This document shows, piece after piece, positions 11,075 through 24,500 of a DNA stretch of 64,000 nucleotides. Position 1 is the stretch's first letter. Every line of letters starts with the position of its first letter. The stretch is from Hydractinia symbiolongicarpus (Eukaryota > Cnidaria > Hydrozoa > Anthoathecata > Hydractiniidae). Both the position numbers and the translations under genes were made by a program. Location of the stretch: positions 22,855,501 through 22,919,500 of the forward strand of contig NC_079881.1 of NCBI RefSeq assembly GCF_029227915.1. Direction: 5' to 3'. The notes beneath the pieces were generated by a model. It saw only the letters and a program-made list of their open reading frames with translations, ran no database searches and had not been told where the DNA came from.

Positions 11075-12610
11075 TTTTTTGATATTACTAGGTTGCATCG
11101 CTTTTAACAATGAAACGATTGACTGTGGAACTTAGTTGAACTAACTTTGGACTGCGACCTGATAAATGTGATAAATGAGACAATTGGACTCCAAGAAATA
11201 ACATTCTTCTTAATTTGACATGATTGCCGGAACTCAGCGTTTACACTGGGCGCTGTGGTAGCGCTTCTTTTAAAAATTTACATTAATAAGTCATTTTTTA
11301 CTGTGGGACCAATCCTAGCCGTTATCGCGCACTGAAGAAATATCGACAGTTTCAAAAACTACATTTATTGACTTTCTAACGGTGTCAGTCCGTTTGAGTT
11401 ACAACGGTTGTGTCACATATTCGTACCAACATGTATTTAGCGACATTTTTTTGATATTACTAGGTTGCATCGCTTTTAACAATGAAACGATTGACTGTGG
11501 GACTAAATTGAACTGATTTTGGACTGTGACCTTATATATGCTATAAGTGAGCGAACTTGACTCCAACAAATAACATTCTTCTAAATTTGACGTGATTGCC
11601 GAAACTAAGCGATTACACTGGGCGCTGTGGTAGCGCTTAATTTAAAAATTTAGATAAATAAGTCATTCTTTACTGTGGGACCAATCCTATGCGTTATCGC
11701 GCGCTGTAGAAATATCGACAGTTTCAAAAACTATATTGCATTGACTTTCTAACGGTGTCAGTCCGTTTGAGTTAGAACGGTTGGGTCACATATTCGTACC
11801 AACATGTATTTAGCGACATTTTTTTGATATTACTAGGTTGCATCGCTTTTAACAATGAAACGAATGAATGTGGGACTTAATAGAACTAACCTTGGATTGT
11901 GACCTGATAAATCTAATAAATAAGACAATTGGACTCCAAGAAATAACATTCTTCTTAATTAGACGTGATTGCCGGAACTCAGCGATTACCATGGGCGCTG
12001 TGGTATCGCTTCATTTAAAAATTTAGATAATTAAGTCATTCTTTACTGTGAGACCAAACCTAGCCCTTATCGCGCGTTGAGGAAATATCAACAGTTTTAT
12101 AAACTACATTTCATTGATTTTCTAACGGTGTCAGTGCGTTTGAGTTACAACGGTTGGGTCACATATTCGTACCAACATGTATTTAGCGATACTTGTTTTG
12201 ATATTACTAGGTTGCATCGCTTTTAACAATGAAACGACTGACTGTGGGACTTAATTGAACTAACATTGGACTGTGACCAGATAAATGTGATAAATGAGAC
12301 AATTGGACTCTAAGAAATAACATTCTTCTCAATTTGACATGATTGCCGGATCTCCGTGATTACACTGGGCGCTGTGGTAGCACTTCGTTTAAAAACTTAG
12401 ATTAATATGTCATTCTTTACTGTGGGACCAATGCTAGCCGTTATCGCGCGCTGTAGAAATAGTGACAGTTTCAAAAACTAAATTTTATTGACTTTTTAAC
12501 GGTGTCAGTCCGTTTGATTTACATCAGTTGCGTCACATATTCGTACCAACATGTATTTAGCGATATTTTTTTTTCATATTACTAGGTTGCATCGCTTTTA
12601 ACAATGAAAC
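11075..12610. repeat. Segmental duplication, left copy (distance 2242 bp)
   Basis: About four monomers with rare markers GGACTGCGACCTGAT, GAGCGAACT, GCGATTACCATGGGCGCTG, GTCAGTGCGTTTGAG and TTTGATTTACATCAGTTGCG. All return 2242 bp (six monomers) downstream. The copies part near 12,610, just after AACAATGAAACGATTGAC. Confidence 0.8.
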
Positions 12611-13316
12611 GATTGACTGTGGGACTAAATTGAACTGATTTTGGACTGTGACATTATATATGCTATAAGTGAGCCAACTGGACTCCAACAAATAACATTC
12701 TTCTAAATTTGACGTGATTGCCGAAACTAAGCGATTACACTGGGCGCTGTGGTAGCGCTTAATTTAAAAATTTAGATAAATAAGTCATTCTTTACTGTGG
12801 GACCAATCCTATGCGTTATCGCGCGCTGTAGATATATCGACAGTTTCAAAAACTACATTGCATTGACTTTCTAACGGTGTCAGTCCGTTTGAGTTAGAAC
12901 GGTTGGGTCACATATTCTTACCAACATGTATTTAGCGACATTTTTTTGATATTACTAGGTTGCATCGCTTTTAACAATGAAACAAATGACTGTGGGACTT
13001 AATAGAACTAACCTTGGACTGTGACCTGATAAATCTAATAAATAAGACAATTGGACTCCAAGAAATAAAATTCTTCTTAATTTGACGTGATTGCCGGAAC
13101 TCAGCGATTACCATGGGCGCTGTGGTATCGCTTCATTTACGAATTAGGCTAAAAAAAGTCATTTTTTTACTGTGGGACCAATCCTATCCGTTTACGCACG
13201 CTGAAGAAATAGAGACAGTTTCAAAAACTACATTTCATTGACTTTCTAACGGCGTCACTCCGTTTGAGTTACAACGGTTGGGTCACATATTCGTACCAAC
13301 ATGTATTTAACGATAT

Positions 13317-14852
13317 TTTTCTGATATTACTAGGTTGCATCGCTTTTAACAATGAAACGATTGACTGTGGGACTTAATTGAACTAACTTTGGACTGCGAC
13401 CTGATAAATGTGATAAATGAGACAATTGGACTCCAAGAAATAACATTCTTCTTAATTTGACATGATTGCCGGAACTCAGCGTTTACACTGGGCGCTGTGG
13501 TAGCGCTTCTTTTAAAAATTTACATTAATAAGTCATTTTTTACTGTGGGACCAATCCTAGCCGTTATCGCGCGCTGTAGAAATATCGACAGTTTCAAAAA
13601 CTACATTTATTGACTTTCTAACGGTGTCAGTCCGTTTGAGTTACAACGGTTGGGTCACATATTCGTACCAACATGTATTTAGCGACATTTTTTTGATATT
13701 ACTAGGTTGCATCGCTTTTAACAATGAAACGATTGACTGTGGGACTAAATTGAACTGATTTTGGACTGTGACCTTATATATGCTATAAGTGAGCGAACTG
13801 GACTCCAACAAATAACATTCTTCTAAATTTGACGTGATTGCCGAAACTAAGCGATTACACTGGGCGCTGTGGTAGCGCTTAATTTAAAAATTTAGATAAA
13901 TAAGTCATTCTTTACTGTGGGACCAATCCTATGTGTTATCGCGCGCTGTAGAAATATCGACAGTTTCAAAAACTATATTGCATTGACTTTCTAACGGTGT
14001 CAGTCCGTTTGAGTTAGAACGGTTGGGTCACATATTCGTACCAACATGTATTTAGCGACATTTTTTTGATATTACTAGGTTGCATCGCTTTTAACAATGA
14101 AACGAATGACTGTGGGACTTAATAGAACTAACCTTGGACTGTGACCTGATAAATCTAATAAATAAGACAATTGGACTCCAAGAAATAACATTCTTCTTAA
14201 TTAGACGTGATTGCCGGAACTCAGCGATTACCATGGGCGCTGTGGTATCGCTTCATTTAAAAATTTAGATAATTAAGTCATTCTTTACTGTGAGACCAAA
14301 CCTAGCCCTTATCGCGCGTTGAGGAAATATCAACAGTTTTATAAACTACATTTCATTGATTTTCTAACGGTGTCAGTGCGTTTGAGTTACAACGGTTGGG
14401 TCACATATTCGTACCAACATGTATTTAGCGATACTTGTTTTGATATTACTAGGTTGCATCGCTTTTAACAATGAAACGACTGACTGTGGGACTTAATTGA
14501 ACTAACATTGGACTGTGACCAGATAAATGTGATAAATGAGACAATTGGACTCTAAGAAATAACATTCTTCTCAATTTGACATGATTGCCGGATCTCCGTG
14601 ATTACACTGGGCGCTGTGGTAGCACTTCGTTTAAAAACTTAGATTAATATGTCATTCTTTACTGTGGGACCAATGCTAGCCGTTATCGCGCGCTGTAGAA
14701 ATAGTGACAGTTTCAAAAACTAAATTTTATTGACTTTTTAACGGTGTCAGTCCGTTTGATTTACATCAGTTGCGTCACATATTCGTACCAACATGTATTT
14801 AGCGATATTTTTTTTTCATATTACTAGGTTGCATCGCTTTTAACAATGAAAC
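13317..14852. repeat. Segmental duplication, right copy (distance 2242 bp)
   Basis: Landmarks 13495, 13867, 14240 and 14614 match 11253, 11625, 11998 and 12372 at exactly 2242 bp. The copy differs at isolated sites (for example CGCGCGCTGTAGAAATATCG here against CGCGCACTGAAGAAATATCG there). Confidence 0.8.
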
Positions 14853-15516
14853 GATTGACCGTGGGACTTAGTTGAACTAACTTTGGACTGTGACCTGATA
14901 AATGTGATAAATGAGACAATTGGACTCCAAGAAATAACATTCTTCTTAATTTGACATGATTGCCGGAACTCAGCGTTTACACTGGGCGCTGTGGTAACGC
15001 TTCTTTTAAAAATTTACATTAATAAGTCATTTTTTACTGTGGGACCAATCCTAGCCGTTATTGCGCGCTGAAGAAATAGCGAGAATTTCAAAAACTACAT
15101 TTGATTGACTTTTTAATGGTGTCAGTCCGTTTGAGTTACAACGGTTGGGTCAAATATTCGTACCAACATGTATTTAGCGATATTTTTTTTGATATTACTA
15201 GGTTGCATCGCTTTTAACAATGAAACGATTGACTGTGTGACTTAATTGAACTAACTTTGGACTGTGACCTAATAAATGTGATAAATGAGAAAATTGAACT
15301 CCAAGAAATAACATTCTTCTCAATTTGACATGATTGCCGGAACTCCGCGATAACACTGGGCGCTGTGGTAGCACTTCATTTCTTTTAAAAATTTAGATTA
15401 ATAAGTCATTTTTTACTGTGGGACCAATCCTAGCCGTTATCGCGCGCTGAAGAAATATCGACAGTTTCAAAAACTACATTTATTGACTTTCTAACGATGT
15501 CAGTCCGTTTGAGTTT
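14510..15516. repeat. Duplicated segment, right copy (distance about 4860 bp)
   Basis: Right partner of 9,650-10,655. It overlaps the 13,317-14,852 duplication, so this stretch has taken part in at least two separate copying events. It ends in CTAACGATGTCAGTCC followed by a divergent GAGTTTAAACGGTTGTG. Confidence 0.75.
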
Positions 15517-17978
15517 AAACGGTTGTGTTACATATTCGTACCAACATGTATTTAGCGATATTTTTCTCATATTACTAGGTTGCATCTGTTTTAACAGTGA
15601 AACAATTGACTGTGGGACTAAATTGAACTGATTTTGGACTGTGACCTTATATATGCTATAAGTGAGCCAACTGGACTCCAACAAATAACATTCTTCTAAA
15701 TTTGACGTGATTGCCGAAACTAATCGATTACACTGGGCGCTGTGGTAGCGCTTCATTCAAAAATTTAGATAAATAAGTCATTCTTTACTGTGGGACCAAT
15801 CCTATTCGTTATCGCGCGCTGTAGAAATATCGACAGTTTCAAAAACTACATTGCATTGACTTTCTAACGGTGTCAGTCCGTTTGAGTTAGAACGGTTGGA
15901 TCACATATTCGTACCAACATGTATTTAGCGACATTCTTTTTGATATTACTAGGTTGCATCGCTTTTAACAATGCAACGAATGACTGTGGGACTTAATAGA
16001 ACTAACCTTGGACTGTGACCTGATAAATCTGATAAATGAGACAATTGGACTCCAAGAAATAACATTCTTCTTAATTTGACGTGATTGCCGGAACTCAGCG
16101 ATTACCATGGGCGCTGTGGTATCGCTTCATTTAAAAATTTAGATAATTAAGTCATTTTTTACTGTGAGACCAATCCTAGCCCTTATCGCGCGTTGAAGAA
16201 ATATCAACAGTTTTATAAACTACATTTCATTGATTTTCTAACGGTGTCAGTCCGTTTGAGTTACAACGGTTGGGTCACATATTCGTACCAACATATATTT
16301 AGCGATACTTGTTTTGATATTACTAGGTTGCATCGCTTTTAACAATGAAACGAATGACTGTGGGACTTAATTGAACTAACTTTGGACTGTGACCTGATAA
16401 ATGTGATAAAAAAGACAATTGGACTCCAAGAAACAACATTCTTCTTAATTTGACATGATTGCCGGAACTTAGCGATTACACTGGACGCTGGTGTAGCGCT
16501 TCATTTAAAAATTTAGATAAATAAGTCATTCTTTACTGTGGGACCAATCCTATCCGTTATCGCGCGCTGAAGAAATATTGACAGTTTCAAAAACTACATT
16601 TCATTGACTTTCTAACGGTGTCAGTCTGTTTGAGTTAGAACGGTTGGGTCACATATTCGCACCAACATGTGTTTAGCGACATTTTTTTTAATATTACTAG
16701 GTTGTATCGCTTTTAACAATGAAACGAATGACTGTGGGACTTAATAGAACTAACCTTGGACTGTGACCTGATAAATCTGATAAATGAGACAATTGGACTC
16801 CAAGAAATAACATTCTTCTTAATTTGACATGATTGCCGGAACTCAGCGTTTACACTGGGCGCTGTGGTAGCGCTTCTTTTAAAAATTTACATTAATAAGT
16901 CATTTTTTACTGTGGGACCAATCTTAGCCGTTATTGCGCGCTTAAGAAATAGCGACAGTCTCAAAAACTACATTTGATTGACTTTTTAATGGTGTCAGTC
17001 CGTTTGAGTTACAACGGTTGGGTCAAATATTCGTACCAACATGTATTTAGCGATATTTTTTTTGATATTACTAGGTTGCATCGCTTTTAACAATGACACG
17101 ATTGACTGTGGGACTTAATTGAACTAACTTTGGACTGTGACCTAATAAATGTGATAAATGAGAAAATTGGACTCCAAGAAATAACATTCTTCTCAATTTG
17201 ACATGATTGCCGGAACTCCGCGATAACACTGGGCGCTGTGGTAGCACTTCATTTCTTTTAAAAATTTAGATTAACAAGTCATTTTTTACTGTGGGACCAA
17301 TCCTAGCCATTATCGCGCGCTGAAGAAATATCGACAGTGTCAAAAGCTACATTTCATTGATTTTTTAACGGTGTCAATCCGTTTGAGTTTTAACGGTTGC
17401 GTCAGACATTCGTACCAACATGTATTTAGTGATTTTTTTCCGATATTACTAAGTTGTATCGCTTTTAACAGTGAAACGATTGACTGTGGGACCTAATTGA
17501 ACTGATTTTGGACTTTGACCTTATAAATCTGATAAATGAGCCAATTGGTCTCCAAGCAATAACATTCTTCTTAATTTGACTTGAGTGCTGGAATTCAGCG
17601 ATTGCATTAGGCTCTGTTGTAGCGCTTTATTTAAAAACTTAGATAAATAAGTCTTTTCTTACTGTGGGACTAATCCTGGCCGTTAGCACGCGCTGAATAA
17701 ATAGGAACAGTTTCAAAGACTACATTTCATTGACTTTCTAGCGGTATAAATCCGTTTGAGTTACAAGGGTTGCGTCACATATTCGTACCAACATGTATTT
17801 AGCGACATTTTTTTTCATATTACTAGTTTGCATCGATTTTAACAGTGAAACGTTTGACTGTGGGACATAATTGAACTGATTTTGGACTTTGACCTTATAA
17901 ATGTGATAAATGAGCCAGTTTGAATACAAGAAATAACATTCTTCTTAATTTGACATGATTGTGGGAACTCAACGGTTG

Positions 17979-17992
17979 CACAGGACCCTGTG
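17979..17992. other. P-type landmark palindrome (first in the window)
   Basis: CACAGG, two bases AC, then CCTGTG: a 6-bp inverted repeat in the P-type landmark. P landmarks occur only after the subfamily switch. At 21,324-21,337 the version CACAGGATCCTGTG is a perfect 14-base palindrome. Confidence 0.75.
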
Positions 17993-18599
17993 GTAGCGAT
18001 TCATTTAAAAATTTAGATAAATAAGTCATTTCTACTGTGGGAACAATCCTAGCCGTTTGCGGGCGCTGAAGATATAGAGACAGTTTCAAAAACTTCATTT
18101 CATTGACTTTCTAACGGTGTCATTCCGTTTGAGTTACATCGGTTGCGTCACACATTCGTACCAACATGTATTTTGTGATTTTTTCCGATATTACTAAGTT
18201 GTATCACTTTCAACAGTGCAACGATTGACTTGGGGACTTAATTGAACTGATTTTGGACTTTGACCTTATAAATGTTATAAATGAGTCAATTTGACTACAA
18301 GAAATAACATTCTTCTTAATTTGACATGATTGCTGGAACTCAGCAATTACACTGGGCGCTGTGGTAACGCTTTATTTAAAAATTATGATAAATAAATCAT
18401 TTTTTACTGTGGGACCAATCCTAGCCGTTAGCGCGCGCTGAAGATATAGAGACAGTTTCAAAATCTCCATTTCATTGACTTTCTAACGGTCTAAATTCGT
18501 TTGAGTTACAACGGTTGCATCACACATTCGTACCAACATGTATTGTGTGATTTTCTTCCGATATTACTAAGTTGTATCGCTTTCAACAGTGAAACGATT

Positions 18600-19840
18600 G
18601 ACTGTGGGACCTAATTGAAGTGATTTTGGACTTAGACCTTATAAATGTGATAAATGAGCCAATTGGTCTCCAAGGAATAACTTTCTTCTTAATTTGACGT
18701 GAGTGAATTCAGCGATTACATTAGGCTCTGTCGTAGCGCTTTATTTAAAAACTTAGATAAATAAGTCATTTCTTACTGTGGGACCAATCCTAGCCGTTAG
18801 CGAGCGCTGAAGATATAGAGACAGTTTTAAAAACTCCATTTCATTGACTTTCTAACGGTGTCATTCCGTTTGAGTTACAACGGTTGCGTCACACATTCGT
18901 ACCAACATGTATTTAGTGATTTTTTTCGGATATTCCTCAGTTGTGTCGCTTTCAACAGTCAAACAATTGACTGTGGGACTTAATTGAACTGATTTTGGAC
19001 TTTGGCCTTATAAATGTTATAAATGAGTCATTTTGACTACAAGAAATAACATTCTTCTTAATTTGACATGATTGCTGGAACTCAGCGATTACACTGGGCG
19101 CTGTGGTAACGCTTTATTAAAAAATTATGATAAATAAGTCATTTTTTACTGTGGGACCAATTCTAGCCGTTATCGCGCGCTGAAGATATAGAGACAGTTT
19201 CAAAAACTCCATTTCATTGACTTTCTAACGGTGTCAATCCGTTAGAGTTACAATGGTTGCGTCACACATTCGTACCAACATGTATTTAGTGATTTTTTTC
19301 CGATAATCCTACGTTGTATCGCTTTGAACAGTGAAACGATTGACTGTGGGACTTAATTGAACTGATTTTGGACTTAGACCTTATAAATGTGATAAATGAG
19401 CCAATTGGTCTCCAAGGAATAACTTTCTTCTTAATTTGACGTGAGTGAATTCAGCGATTACATTAGGCTCTGTCGTAGCGCTTTATTTAAAAACTTAGAT
19501 AAATAAGTCTTTTCTTACTGTGGGACCAATCCTAGCCGTTAGCGAGCGCTGAAGATATAGAGACAGTTTCAAAAACTCCATTTCATTGACTTTCTAACGG
19601 TGTCATTCCGTTTGAGTTACAACGGTTGCGTCACACATTCGTACCAACATGTATTTAGTGATTTTTTTCGGATATTCCTCAGTTGTGTCGCTTTCAACAG
19701 TGAAACGATTGACTGTGGGACTTAATTGAACTGATTTTGGACTTTGACCTTATAAATGTGATAAATGAGTCATTTTGACTACAAGAAATAACATTCTTCG
19801 TAATTTGACATGATTCCTGGAACTCAGCGATTACACTGGG
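18600..19840. repeat. 742-bp R-S dimer duplication with a shared small deletion
   Basis: S landmarks 18728 and 19470 both follow GACGTGAGTGAATTCAGCG, which lacks about five bases compared with GACGTGAGTGCTGGAATTC at 22,046. Both give 369-bp spacing. The sequence after each (GCGAGCGCTGAAGATATAG, ATATTCCTCAGTTGTGTCGC, GAGTCATTTTGACTACAAG) also matches at 742 bp. Confidence 0.75.
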
Positions 19841-21505
19841 CGCTGTGGTAACGCTTTATTTAAAAATTAAGATAAATAAGTCATTTTATACTGTGGGACC
19901 AATCCTAGCCATTATCGCGCGCTGAAGAAGTAAAGACAGTTTCAAAAACTACATTTCATTGATTTTCTAACAGGGTCAATCCGCTTGAGTTACAAGGGTT
20001 GCGTCACATATTCGTACCAAGATGTATTTAGTGATTTTATTCCGATATTACTAAGTTGCATCGCTTTTAACAGTGAAACGATTGACTGTGGGACTTAATT
20101 GAAGTTATTTTGGACCTTCACCTTATAAATGTTATAAGTGAGGCAATTGGACTCCAAGAAATAACATTCTTCTTAATTTGACATGATTGTGGGAACTCAG
20201 CTGTTGCACAGGACCCTGTGGTAGCGATTCATTTAAAAATTTAGATAAATAAGTCATTTTTACTGTGGGACCAATCCTAGCCGTTACGCCCGCTGAAGAC
20301 ATAGAGACAGTTTCAAAAACTACATTTCATTGATTTTCAAACGGGGTCAAACCGTTTGAGTTACAATGGTTGCGTCACATATTTTTACCAACATGTATTT
20401 AGTGATTTTCTTCCGATATTACTAAGTTGCATCGCTTTTAACAGTGAAACGATTGACTGTGGGACTTAAGTGAACTGATTTTGGACCTTGACTTTATAAA
20501 TGTTATAAGTGAGACAATTGGACTCCAAGAAATAACATTCTTCTTAATTTGACATGATTGCTTGAACTCAGCGATTATACTGGGCGCTGTGTAAACGCTT
20601 TATTTAAAAATTAAGATAAATAAGTCATTTTATACTGTGGGACCAATCCTAGCCGTTATCGCGCGCTGAAGAAGTAAACACAGTTTCAAAAACTATATTT
20701 CATTGATTTTCTAACAGGGTCAATCCGTTTGAGCTACAAGGGTTGCGTCACACATTCGTACGAACATGTATTTAGTGATTTTTTTTGGATATTCCTAAGT
20801 TGTATCGCTTTGAACAGTGAAACGATTGACTGTGGGACTTAATTGAACTGATTTTGGACTTTGACCTTATAAATGTGATAAATGAGTCATTTTAACTACA
20901 AGAAATAACATTCTTCTTAATTTGACATAATTGCTGGAACTCAGCGATTACACTGGGCGCTGTGGTAACGCTTTATTTAAAAATTAAGATAAATAAGTCA
21001 TTTTATACTGTGGGACCAATCCTAGCCGTTATCGTGCGCTGAAGAAGTAGAGACAGTTTCAAAGACTACATTTCATTGACTTTCTAGCGGTATAAATCCG
21101 TTTGAGTTACAACGGTTGCGTCACATATTCGTACCAACATGTATTTAGCGATAGTATTCGGATATTACTAGTTTGCATCGATTTTAACAGTGAAACGTTT
21201 GACTGTGGGACATAATTGAACTGATTTTGGACTTTGACCTTATAAAAGTGATAAATGAGCCAGTTTGAATACAAGAAATAACATTCTTCTTAATTTGACA
21301 TGATTGTGGGAACTCAACGGTTGCACAGGATCCTGTGGTAGCGATTCATTTGAAAATTTAGATAAATAAGTCATTTCTACTGTGGGACCAATCCTAGCCG
21401 TTAGCGCGCGCTGAAGATATAGAGACAGTTTCAAAATCTCCATTTCATTGACTTTCTAACAGTCTAAATTCGTTTGAGTTACAACGGTTGCGTCACACAT
21501 TCGTA

Positions 21506-24500
21506 CCAACATGTATTTAGTGATTTTTTTCGGATATTCCTAAGTTGCACCGCTTTCAACAGTCAAACGATTGACTGTGGGACTTAATTGAACTGATTTT
21601 GGACTTTGACCTTATAAATGTTATAAATGAGTCATTTTGACTACAAGAAATAACATTCTTCTTAATTTGACATGATTGCTGGAACTCAGCGATTACACTG
21701 GGCGCTGTGGTAACGCTTTATTTAAAAATTATGATAAATAAATCATTTTTTACTGTAGGACCAATCCTAGCCGTTATCTTGCGCTGAAAAAGTAGAGACA
21801 GTTTCAAAAGCTATATTTCATTGATTTTTTAACGGTGTCAATCCGTTTGAGTTACAACGGTTGCGTCACACATTCGTACCAACATGTATTTCGTGATTTT
21901 TTTTCGATATTACTAAGTTGTATCGTTTCAACAGTGAAACGATTGACTGTGGGACCTAATTGAACTGATTTTGGATTTTGACCATGTAAATGTGATAAAT
22001 GAGCCAATTGGTCTCCAAGGAATAACTTTCTTCTTAATTTGACGTGAGTGCTGGAATTCAGCGATTACATTAGGCTCTGTCGTAGCGCTTTATTTAAAAA
22101 CTTAGATAAATAAGTCTTTTCTTACTGTGGGACCAATCCTGGCCGTTAGCACGCGCTGAATAAATAGGAACAGTTTCAAAGACTACATTTCATTGACCTT
22201 CTAGCGGTATAAATCCGTTTGAGTTACAACGGTTTCGTCACATATTCGTACCAACATGTATTTAGCGATAGTGTTCGGATATTACTAGTTTGCATCGATT
22301 TTAACAGTGAAACGTTTGACTGTGGGACATAATTGAACTGATTTTGGACTTTGACCTTATAAATGTGATAAATGAGCCAGTTTGAATACAAGAAATAACA
22401 TTCTTCTTAATTTGACATGATTGTGGGAACTCAACGGTTGCACAGGCCCCTGTGGTAGCGATTCATTTGAAAATTTAGATAAATAAGTCATTTGTACTGT
22501 GGGACCAATCCTAGCTGTTAGCGCGCGCTGAAGATATAGAGACAGTTTCAAAATCTCCATTTCATTGACTTTCTAACAGTCTAAATTCGTTTGAGTTACA
22601 ACGGTTGCGTCACACATTCGTACCAACATGTATTTAGTGATTTTTTTCGGATATTCCTAAGTTGCACCGCTTTCAACAGTCAAACGATTGACTGTGGGAC
22701 TTAATTGAACTGATTTTGGACTTTGACCTTATAAATGTTATAAATGAGTCATTTTGTCTACAAGAAATAACATTCTTCTTAATTTGACATGATTGCTGGA
22801 ACTCAGCGATTACACTGGGCGCTGTGGTAACGCTTTATTTAAAAATTATGATAAATAAATCATTTTTTACTGTAGGACCAATCCTAGCCGTTATCTCGCG
22901 CTGAAAAAGTAGAGACAGTTTCAAAAGCTATATTTCATTGATTTTTTAACGGTGTCAATCCGTTTGAGTTACAACGGTTGCGTCACACATTCGTACCAAC
23001 ATGTATTTCGTGATTTTTTTTCGATATTACTAAGTTGTATCGTTTCAACAGTGAAACGATTGACTGTGGGACCTAATTGAACTGATTTTGGACTTTGACC
23101 ATGTAAATGTGATAAATGAGCCAATTGGTCTCCAAGGAATAACTTTCTTCTTAATTTGACGTAAGTGCTGGAATTCAGCGATTACATTAGGCTCTGTCGT
23201 AGCGCTTTATTTAAAAACTTAGATAAATAAGTCTTTTCTTACTGTGGGACCAATCCTGGCCGTTAGCACGCGCTGAATAAATAGGAACAGTTTCAAAGAC
23301 TATATTTCATTGACTTTCTAGCGGTATAAATCCGTTTGAGTTACAACGGTTTCGTCACATATTCGTACCAACATGTATTTAGCGATAGTGTTCGGATATT
23401 ACTAGTTTGCATTGATTTTAACAGTGAAACGTTTGACTGTGGGACATAATTGAACTGATTTTGAACTTTGATCTTATAAATGTGATAAATGAGCCAGTTT
23501 GAATACAAGAAATAACATTCTTCTTAATTTGACATGATTGTGGGAACTCAACGGTTGCACAGGACCCTGTGGTAGCGATTCATTTAAAAATTTAGATAAA
23601 TAAGTCATTTTTACTGTGGGACCAATCCTAGCCGTTAGCGCGCGCTGAAGATATAGAGACAGTTTCAAAAACTCCATTTCATTGACTTTCTAACGGTGTC
23701 AATCCGTTTGAGTTACAACGGTTGCGTCACACATTCGTACCAACATGTATTTAGTGATTTTTTTCGGATATTCCTAAGTTGTGTCGCTTTCAACAGTGAA
23801 ACGATTGACTGTGGGACTTAATTGAACTGATTTTGGACTTTGAACTTACAAATGTTATAAATGAGTCATTTTGACTACAAGAAATAACATTCTTCTTAAT
23901 TTGACATGATTCCTGGAACTCAGCGATTACACTGGGCGCTGTGGTAACGCTTTATTTAAAAATTAAGATAAATAAGTCATTTTTTACTGTGGGACCAATC
24001 CTAGCCGTTATCGCGAGCTGAAGAAGTAGAGACAGTTTCAAAAACTACATTTCATTGATTTTCAAACGGGGTCAATCCGTTTGAGTTACAAGGGTTGCGT
24101 CACATATTCGTACCAACATGTATTTAGTGATTTCCTTCCGATATTACTAAGTTGCATCACTTTTAACAGTAAAACGATTGACTGTGGGACTTAAGTGAAC
24201 TGATTTTGGACCTTGACCTTATAAATGTGATAAATGAGCCAGTTTGAATACAAGAAATAACATTCTTCTTAATTTGACATGATTGTGGGAACTCAACGGT
24301 TGCACAGGACCCTGTGGTAGCGATTCATTTAAAAATTTAGATAAATAAGTCATTTTTACTGTGGGACCAATCCTAGCCGTTAGCGCGCGCTGAAGATATA
24401 GAGACAGTTTCAAAACTCCATTTCATTGACTTTCTAACGGTGTCAATCCGTTTGAGTTACAACGGTTGCGTCACACATTCGTACCAACATGTATTTAGTG

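Larger units (their letters stand above)
1..17250. repeat. Satellite subfamily I domain (about 374-bp monomers)
   Basis: This domain is marked by GGTTGGGTCAC, by TTACTAGGTTGCATCGC, and by R-type landmarks only. Landmark positions (the c of CTGTGG): 15, 388, 762, 1139, 1513, 1890, 2263, 2640, 3013, 3387, 3764, 4138, 4515, 4888, 5262, 5639, 6013, 6387, 6760, 7134, 7508, 7881, 8255, 8633, 9007, 9380, 9754, 10128, 10502, 10879, 11253, 11625, 11998, 12372, 12747, 13120, 13495, 13867, 14240, 14614, 14989, 15363, 15740, 16114, 16488, 16862, 17236. Mean spacing is about 374.4 bp. The 377-378 spacings follow monomers with the 4-bp longer CACTTCATTTCTATTAAA form. Stretches not listed separately (10.66-11.07 and 15.52-17.25 kb) hold ordinary subfamily I monomers. 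Confidence 0.9.
17250..21500. repeat. Transition zone: mixed, diverged subfamily II monomers
   Basis: Landmarks: 17614 (S), 17988 (P), 18359 (R), 18728 (S), 19101 (R), 19470 (S), 19843 (R), 20216 (P), 20587 (R), 20960 (R), 21333 (P). The first GGTTGCGTC in this part is near 17,395, the first S landmark at 17,614 and the first P landmark at 17,988; none of the P or S types occurs upstream. TTTTTTCCGATATTACTAAG and ATTCGGATATTACTAG forms replace the subfamily I TTTGATATTACTAGG. Neighbouring monomers differ at many sites and no long HOR is evident apart from a 742-bp dimer, which fits an older part of the array. Confidence 0.8.

Noticed and set aside
15430-15756. Open frame of 108 codons on the minus strand
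   Set aside because: Formed by chance where substitutions removed stops in one subfamily I monomer; near-identical neighbours have stops in the same frame.
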